A DNA stretch of 20,681 nt from JAUVXE01 sp964349355 (GTDB lineage Bacteria > Actinomycetota > Coriobacteriia > Anaerosomatales > SLCP01), in NCBI GenBank assembly GCA_964349355.1, contig CAYGFZ010000037.1:1-20681 (forward strand). The letters run 5' to 3'. The notes beneath the pieces are model-generated. The model did no database searches. It was given only the letters and a program-made list of their open reading frames with translations, and was not told the DNA's origin. A program made the translations under genes and the position numbers. This document shows, one piece after another, positions 1 through 7,300 of this stretch; position 1 is the stretch's first letter, and every line of letters starts with the position of its first letter.

Positions 1-429
1 ATCAGGACAGAAAGAAGCCGAGATGGCCTTCGCACCGCCCGAGGTTCCCCTCCAAAGGGATATCCTTGAGAACTCTTGGCCGAGTGAGAGTTCCCTCTCG
101 GCCGCATCCTCGTGTATCCAGGGGCTTATGCCCGACTCTCCGGCGACCGGACTTATCGTACTTCCGATCTCAACAAGCCCGCTTCCCTCTGGAAGCGTCC
201 AACGAACCGACTGACTGACACGTACTCTCAAACGCTCGAATCATCAGTTAAGGTCGTCCGGAGGTCTTTCTCTGCCATCCCGGCCCAATCTGGTTCAGCG
301 TCTCATCCAATGAGATGCCTTCACCTCTCATGACCGCTCCGGTTGTAGATGAGCCGTCGCCTGCGGTCCTGGTTCCGGCCTAAAGAGAATGTACCCCGCC
401 GGGGCAAGGGCGTATCGGATTTCGGCGCG
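1..429. other. Unassigned region with several hairpins, left edge of window
   Basis: No recognised gene was found. On the minus strand a 27-codon ORF (331 down to 248, starting MRGEGISLDETLNQIG) has a GGAG five bases before its ATG, but it matches nothing I know. A stop-free minus frame runs from 240 to the window edge (80 codons), but it has no ATG and uses ATA, AGT and AGA codons unlike the neighbouring genes, so it may be decayed or non-coding. Perfect inverted repeats occur at 180-186/191-197 (7 bp, 4-base loop), 78-84/97-103 (7 bp) and 70-76/87-93 (7 bp, overlapping the previous one). TCTCAT at 301-306 and at 326-331 both complement ATGAGA at 310-315. A minus-strand element reading GGGGTACATTCTC near 380-395 resembles the -10 region of the adjacent selenoprotein gene. 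The region could be a structured leader or RNA, or a gene remnant. Confidence 0.4.
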
Positions 430-1137
430 TCACTTGAGCGAGTCGAGCATACGACGCATCTGGTCCTCGGATAGTTCGCCGACCGCCCGGTCCGCTTCGG
501 AGCCATCACTGTTCAGGAACACGAACGTGGGCACGTACTGCGCCCCGTACTGCCGCATCAACTGTGTGCCTTCTTCGCTCTTGTCAACGTCGTAGAGGCG
601 AAACTCCACGCGGCCCTCGTACTCCTGGCTGAGCCTGTCGACCACAGGCTTCATGGTTACGCAGGCGGGTCACCAATCAGTGAAGAACTCATACACCACG
701 GGCGAGTCAGTCGGCTTCTCGGCTGCAGGCATCTCCGCGACCTCGAACCCTCCTTCAAGCGCGCCGTCCCACGCGACAAGGCCGGCCGTGAAGTGATAGA
801 TACTCTCAAAGCCCATATCGGCAAGGAGGCTGATCGACTGGCTCGAACGCGCCCCGGTGGTGCAGTAGACAACGAGCGGCTCGCTGCGGTCCCAGTCCTG
901 GGCCTGTGTAGCGAGGAGGTTGGTCGGGACATTCTCCGCGCCCGCCAGATGGCTCATCTCGAACTCACCAGGGGTGCGGACATCGATGACGCGCGCACCT
1001 GCCGCGAGAACCTCCGCTATGCGTTCGGGGGATGCCTCTTCGATTCCCGGTCCAGTCGCCGGTCGGATCATCAACGCAAAACCCGCGGCCACCACGACGG
1101 CGACTGCGGCCCAGATCACCAGTTTCTTCGGTTCCAT
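430..1137 (-). CDS. Rhodanese-thioredoxin fusion selenoprotein (in-frame TGA read as selenocysteine)
   Basis: Seen: one reading frame of 236 codons interrupted only by TGA at 670-672. Residues about 5-23 form a membrane helix, so the rest probably lies outside the cytoplasm. Residues about 33-130 are a single rhodanese domain with the persulfide-forming loop YCTTGARS (Cys92). A short linker leads to a thioredoxin fold: VVYEFFTDW, then the TGA (residue 156), then PAC (Cys159), MKPVVDRL and the cis-proline segment VPTFVF. The TGA falls exactly where thioredoxins have the first Cys of WCxxC, giving a UxxC redox centre, and the frame stays open and thioredoxin-like to the TGA stop at 430. A SECIS-like hairpin follows. 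The start is an ATG with AGGAG six bases upstream. Known for the families: rhodaneses carry sulfane sulfur and thioredoxins reduce disulfides or persulfides. Inferred: an envelope sulfur-transfer or persulfide-reducing enzyme. Gene callers would split it into a truncated rhodanese and a 74-residue thioredoxin fragment. The alternative is a nonsense mutation, which the hairpin and the exact position argue against. Confidence 0.88.
632..672 (-). promoter_or_regulatory. Putative bacterial SECIS element downstream of the Sec TGA
   Basis: On the minus strand the TGA (672-670) is followed 20 bases later by AGCCTGT (650-644), loop GGTCG (643-639) and ACAGGCT (638-632). This is a perfect 7-bp stem with a 5-base loop. 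The loop begins 27 bases after the UGA, within the distance range usual for bacterial SECIS elements, and its GGUC resembles the apical loop that SelB binds in E. coli fdhF. It lies inside the coding sequence, as bacterial SECIS elements do. Confidence 0.75.
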
Positions 1138-1166
1138 CTACATCTCCTACGGAAGGGTTCCCCGGA

Positions 1167-1196
1167 AGTATACCCCGCCTGGTATTTGTCGGACAA
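1167..1196 (-). promoter_or_regulatory. Sigma70-type promoter of the selenoprotein gene
   Basis: On the minus strand, TTGTCC (1196-1191) and TATACT (1172-1167) are separated by 18 bases. The -10 matches five of six consensus positions and the -35 matches four of six. The leader before the ATG at 1137 would be about 20-25 bases and contains the AGGAG ribosome site (1148-1144). Confidence 0.55.
1170..1196. promoter_or_regulatory. Two inverted repeats inside the selenoprotein promoter (candidate operators)
   Basis: ATACC-6-GGTAT (1170-1185) overlaps the -10 box, and TTGTC-G-GACAA (1186-1196) coincides with the -35 box. Both are perfect 5-bp half-sites and lie end to end, so binding at either could block polymerase. 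The ATACC/GGTAT repeat with a GC-rich centre is loosely reminiscent of operators of CsoR/CstR-type copper or persulfide sensors, but that assignment is only an inference. Confidence 0.35.
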
Positions 1197-1307
1197 GTGT
1201 CGCATCTCGCGGCTCAAGGAGCGATACTGCATGGACACGACGGGGAACGAGCAAGGATGTGACCAACCTGCTGGCGCTCGACCCACAGGCGTGCACCGCC
1301 GCAACAA

Positions 1308-1314
1308 AGAAAGG
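1308..1314 (+). promoter_or_regulatory. Ribosome binding site deciding the glucan synthase start
   Basis: AAGAAAGG-like purine tract ending at 1314, seven bases before the GTG at 1322. It supports this start over upstream in-frame ATGs from 920 onward, which would lie inside the oppositely oriented selenoprotein gene. GTG at 1331 and ATG at 1334 are nearby alternatives. Confidence 0.45.
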
Positions 1315-1321
1315 CCCGCCC

Positions 1322-4300
1322 GTGACAGACGTGATGGCCCCGGTTCCCACCGCCGAGGAGGTCTTCCTGCTCGACGCACCCGTGCGCGGTGAACTCCTGA
1401 CCGCTGAGGGCCTACGCGAAGCCGCCCGCCAGCTCGCCGCCTCCCAGAAGTCAACAACGGCAGATCCACCCGCTACCACACCTCTGTTGCCGTTGATCGG
1501 CCGAATCGCAGAGTCGCTCCGCTCGGACAACGCCGAGCTCGCCCGTGCCGTCCGCCTACGCCACACCCTCTCACCTGCGACGGAATGGCTTCTCGACAAC
1601 CACTACCTCATAGAGGGTCAGATCCGCGCTGTGCGCCAGGATCTCCCTGCGCGCTACGGTCTCGAGTTGCCCCGCCTTATTACCGGTGAACCGTCCGGCT
1701 TCCCGAGAGTGTACGCCGCGATGCTTGCGATGGTCGGGCACACCGACGCGGACCTCGATGCCGAACGCCTCGCCCGCTTCATGGAGGGGCTGCAAGAGGT
1801 AGACCCGCTCACTATCGGCGAGGTCTGGGCGGTGCCGATCATGTTGCGCGTCGCCCTCATCGAGAATATCCGACGCCTCTCGTTCCTCGTCGTACATACG
1901 TACCGGGCGACGCGCGCAGCAGATGAGTGGGCTACCCGGCTGATCGTGACCGCGCAGGACGACCCGGAGAGACTGCGTGACCTCGTCGACGAACTGGGAA
2001 GGGTGGCGGGGGCCGCGGCACCGGCGTTCTACGTCCGCCTCTCGCAACGTCTCCAGGGCCGCGATGCTGGCGAGGCACTCGGGGCCTTCCTATCGCGGAC
2101 TCTTGCCGCCGGAGGTCGCGACCTCGACGAGCTTTCGCACCACCTGCACCAACAGCAGGCTGCGGACCAGGTGTCTATCGCTAACTCGATCGGCTCGATA
2201 CGATTCCTCGAAGCCTACGACTGGAAGACCTTCTTCGAAGACACGAGCGTCGTGGAGCAGGTGCTTCGCGAAGACCCGTCAGGCGTCTATCCCCGCATGG
2301 ACTTCCAGAGCCGGGACCGATACCGGCGCGCCGTGGAGATGCTCGCCAGACGATGTCCCCTCGGCGAGATAGAGGTCGCCGAGGCAACGATCAGTCTTGC
2401 GCTCGACGCTCTCTCACGCGACAGTGCGGATGATGTCGGAGGCCACGTCGGCCACTACCTCATCCGGTCCGGACGGCCGCGCCTCGAGGAGAGTACAGAC
2501 TACACCGTGCAGAGGCGGGAACGCCTCTACCGCGGCCCCCTGGCCGGGCGCGGAGCGTACTACTGGGGAACACTCGCTGTCATCACCGCTCTTCTCACCG
2601 CGATACTCCCCCTCTATGCCCTGACCTCGGGTGCAAGCCTGCTCGTCGCCTCGATCATCGCCGTGGTCGCGCTCATTCCGGTCAGTGAGGCCGGTCTTTC
2701 GATCGTCAACCGCTTGTCCGCCGCACTCTTCCCGCCTCGTGTCCTCCCGCGGCTCGATTACCGTGAGCCGATCGCCGCCGGGCACCGCACCCTCGTCGTC
2801 GTCCCCGCGCTGCTCTCTTCGGTGCGGGCCGTCCGCTCCGTCTTTGACAACCTCGAAGTCGCCTATCTGGCGAATCGCGATGCCAACCTCGGCTACGCTC
2901 TCCTCGGCGACCTGAAGGCAGCAGACTCCCGGCACACCGAAGGAGACGCCGAGATCGTCGAGGCTGCTCTAAGGGCCGTCGATGAGCTCAACGCACGGTA
3001 CCTGACCGAACACGGGCGGGCTCCATTCATGCTTTTCCTGCGGGGCCGCTCCTACAGCGAGGCCGAGAGCAGCTGGATGGGATGGGAGCGCAAGCGAGGG
3101 TCGCTCGTCGAGCTCAACCGCGCACTCCGCCACTCACGCGAGACGTCGTTCACCCACCGTATCGGTGACGAGGAGTTCCTCGGCGGGGTCACATTCGTGC
3201 TGACGCTCGATGCCGACACGCAGCTGCCCCGCGATTCCGCACGCAAGCTCGTGAGCACGATCGCGCATCCCTTGAACCGGGCACGCTGGAGTCCCGGCGA
3301 GCCGCGGGTCAGGGAGGGCTACGGACTGATCCAACCCCGGGTGGCCATGTCCCTCCCGGCGGCATCGCGATCGTTCTTCGCATGGCTTCACTCCGGCACC
3401 ACCGGTATCGACCCGTACGCAGGCGCGGTCTCCGACACCTACCAGGACGTCTTCGGCGAGGGCAGTTTCACGGGCAAGGGAATCTACGAACTGAACGTCT
3501 TCATGGGCGTGATGGACTCGGCCATTCCCGAGAACACACTGCTCTCGCACGACCTGCTGGAGGGTTGCCTGCTCAGGGTGGGCCTTGCCTCCGACATCGA
3601 GCTACTCGATGACCACCCTGCGACCTACCGCGCCCAGGCAGCGCGCCTCCACCGATGGGTCCGCGGAGACTGGCAGACACTCCCGTGGCTCGGCCTCCGG
3701 GTTCCCCGCGAGAACGGACGTATCCCCAATCCTCTTTCAGCCCTCCACCGATGGAAACTCTTAGACAACATGCGCCGCTCGATGGCGGGACCGGCGCTGC
3801 TCCTGTTGATCACGCTGGGGTGGTGGCTGCTTCCCGGTCCGGCCTGGGCCTGGCCGCTCATCATGGTGCTTCTGGTCCTCTTCCCTGTCTACTTCACCGC
3901 ACTCGACGGACTACTGCGCCGACCGCCGAACATCTCCTTCCGCCGCTCGGCGATGGCGGTATGGCGCGAATTCGGGCGTGGCTCGGCGCAAGCACTCCTC
4001 AGCCTCGCACTGCTGCCGCACCACGCGTTCCTGATGACAGACGCTGCGCTGCGGGCGCTGTGGCGAATGGTTGTCACGCGCCGCAAGATGCTCGAATGGA
4101 CGACGGCCGCCGACACGGAACGCTCACTCGGGACGGGGCTCGGCGCCCACGTGCGCAAGCTCGGGCCGACGGCCGCAGCCGGCGTCGCCCTCATGGCACC
4201 CGGCTCCCTCGCTGACCCGGCCAGCGCCCTTGTGGCTCTCCCTCTGGTCGCACTGTTCGCAGCCGGTCCCGTCGCGGCCTGGTGGGTCTCGCAGTTGCGC

Positions 4301-7300
4301 CCGGCCCGGTGCCTGGACCTCAGTGAGAGACAGACAGCCGATGTGCGTCGTGTCGCTCGTCTGACCTGGCGCTTTTTCGAGACGTTCGTGACCGCCGAGG
4401 GAAATTATCTCGCGCCCGACAACTACCAGGAGAACCCGAAAGGCGAGATCGCGTTCCGCACGTCGCCGACGAACATGGGACTGCAGCTCCTCTGCGAACT
4501 CTCTGCATACGACCTCGGCTATCAGACGGTGCGCTCCCTGGCCGAGCGCACGGCGGACACGCTGGCGACGATGTCAGGCATGCGCCGCTTCAGGGGGCAC
4601 TTCTACAACTGGTACGACACGCGCACACTCGAGCCGCTCCCCCCACACTACGTCTCGACCGTAGACAGCGGCAACCTGGCCGGACACCTGCTCGTCGTGC
4701 GACAGGGTCTTCTCGAGTCATCCGAGGCCCCACTCGTAGGTACGCAACTGCTTGACGGACTCGCAGACACCGCGCTGCTCGTGCTCGACGACCTCTCCAG
4801 CAGACCTGGCAACCGAGATGGTCATGGCACGGATACCGGAGCGGCCCGGCTCCGCTCACTTATCGAGGAGTTGCTCCGCGATATCGCCACGACCGATCCA
4901 CCGGGCGATCTCGGCAGTTGGCACACGGCACTGAGCCGATGGGGGGCGCTCGCACAGACCGCCCGACCACTGGTGGCCTCGCTTGAGTCCGGGGACGAGA
5001 CAGACGGACGCACTCCCTCGGCTCTCGACGCCGTCACCCCGCTCACGGACCTCATCGGCGATGCCTGCGAGATCATCGGCGACCTGGCGCCCTGGGCACC
5101 GCTCCTCACGAACGTGCCATCGGCCGTGCTCACCGATGTGCGTGCGGCGGCCCTCGAACCACTGCTCGGTCATGTCCCAAGCGTCGTCGGTATTGCGGAG
5201 GGGCTCGACGAGGTCCTCGACACGCTGGACTCTCTCGCCGCTGACCAGCCAGGCGACGATGACGATGCGCGCAACGCGAGTGCGGGCTGGGCGGACCGGT
5301 TGGCCAGTGCTATCCGCTCGGCGCGGCCACGGGGCGTGACCCTTCTCGCGCGTCTGCGCCTCGACGCCGGGATCGCACGGGAGATGTGGGAGCGTACCGA
5401 CTTCAGTCTGCTCTTCGACAAGCAGCGTCTCCTCTTCTCGATCGGTTTCAACACGGCCGAGGGCCGCCTCGACCCCTCCTACTACGACATGCTGGCCTCG
5501 GAGTGCAGGCTCGCGAGCTTCGTGGCGATCGCGAAGGGCGACGTCGCGCAGGAACACTGGTTCCGCCTCGGCCGACAGATCACACAGGTCGGCGGCAGCC
5601 GCGTTCTTCTCTCGTGGAGCGCATCGATGTTCGAGTATCTGATGCCGCTGCTCGTCATGCGTTCGTGGCCACTCACCCTGCTCGACGAGACCTACACGTC
5701 GGTCGTGAACCGACAGATCGCATACGGTCGGGAACTCGGAGTGCCCTGGGGTGTCTCCGAGTCCGCCTTCAACGTCAAGGATGCGAGCCTCACCTACCAG
5801 TACCAGGCGTTCGGCGTGCCCGGGCTGGGGCTCAAGCGTGGGCTGTCCGAGGACATCGTCGTCGCCCCGTATGCGACCGCGCTCGCGATATCGGTCGCTC
5901 CCGAGGCGGCTCTCTCCAACCTCCAGACGCTTGCGGGGATCGGTGCCCGCGGGCGGTACGGCTTCTACGAGGCGCTCGACTTCACTCCAGGCCGGATACC
6001 CGCAGGTGAAGGTCGCGCAGTGGTGAAAGCCTACATGGCTCACCACCAGGGCATGAGTCTCGTCGCATTCGCCAACGCGCTCACCGGCGAACGGATGCAG
6101 GAGCGCTTCCACCGCGATCCCATGGTCGCCTCGGCCGAACTCCTGTTGCAGGAGCGCGTGCCGACGACAGCGCCCTACACCGTCCCCCACGCCGAGGAGG
6201 TCGAGAACGTCCGGTCCATCGGCGAGCTCCCCGAACCGCCCGCCCGGCACTACCCTATCGCCGACACGCCCGTCCCCGCGACCCACTTCCTGTCCAACGG
6301 CCGGTATTCGGTGATGGTCACCAACGGAGGCGGAGGTTACAGCCGCTGGAAGGGCGTCGCGATCACGCGCTACCGCGAAGACGTCACGCGGGACTCCTGG
6401 GGGCACTTCTTCTACTTGCGAGACACCGCGACCGAAGAGGTCTGGTCGGCAGGACACAATCCCGCGCCGAAGCATCCGGACTACTACCATGTCACGTTCT
6501 CGGCAGACAAGGCGGAGTTCCGTCGCATCGATGGCGACATCGAGACCTACACGGAAGTCGCCGTCTCCCCGCAAGACGACGTCGAAGTACGCAGGCTCAC
6601 CATCTCCAACCACGGACTCGTTGCACATGAGATCGAGGTCACGAGCTACTTCGAGGTCGCACTCACCGCGCAAGCCGCTGACCAGGCTCACAAATCATTC
6701 TCGAACCTGTTCGTCGAAACGGAATCGCTCCCGGAACTACGAGCGCTGCTCTTCTCGCGGCGTCCCCGTTCCTCGGCCGAGGAACGGCCCTGGGGGTTCC
6801 ACGTACTCGCATGCGATACCGGCGATGAGTGTTCCTGCTCCTGTGAGACTGATCGAGCGCGGTTCCTCGGCAGGCTCAACGGGCCCGAGCATCCGGCCGC
6901 AGTCCATGCGGGCGGCGACCTCTCGGGGACGGTCGGCGCTGTGCTCGATCCTGCAGTCGCGATCCGCCGGACAGTCAGGCTCGAAGCTGGAGAGAGCGTC
7001 CGGCTCGTGTTCGTCACCGGAGCCGCCCCCTCACGCGAGCGCGCTGTCTTCCTCGCAGAGCGCTATCACGACCCCCGCAGCACCCAGCGCGCGATCGACC
7101 TCTCGTGGACTGGCGCGCAGATCGAACTGCGCGACCTCGGGATCGGGGCCGAGGAAGCTGTGACGTTCCAGCGCCTCGCCTCCCGACTGCTCCTGACCGA
7201 CCCCCACTCGCCACTCAAGACTCACACGCCTTCCGAGAACGGCCTTCCTCTGTCGGGCCTATGGTCGCTCGGCATCTCGGGAGACCATCCGATCCTGCTT

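Noticed and set aside
1..429. tRNA-Sec, RNase P RNA, tmRNA, SRP RNA or a known riboswitch
   Set aside because: I looked for their conserved core sequences (T-loop with acceptor ends, the RNase P GAGGAAAGTCC core, cobalamin, TPP and glycine boxes) and found none convincing.
670..672. The TGA as a simple nonsense mutation or frameshift
   Set aside because: The frame is unchanged on both sides, the rest of the thioredoxin domain is intact, the codon replaces precisely the redox Cys, and a SECIS-like hairpin follows.
920..1321. Extension of the glucan synthase ORF upstream to ATG 920 (3066 residues)
   Set aside because: It overlaps the selenoprotein on the other strand, encodes low-complexity antisense sequence, and the GTG at 1322 has a ribosome site and gives the normal family length.
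4856..6691. 611-codon minus-strand ORF
   Set aside because: It lies wholly antisense to conserved glucan synthase domains; long open antisense frames are expected at this GC content, and its sequence resembles no family.
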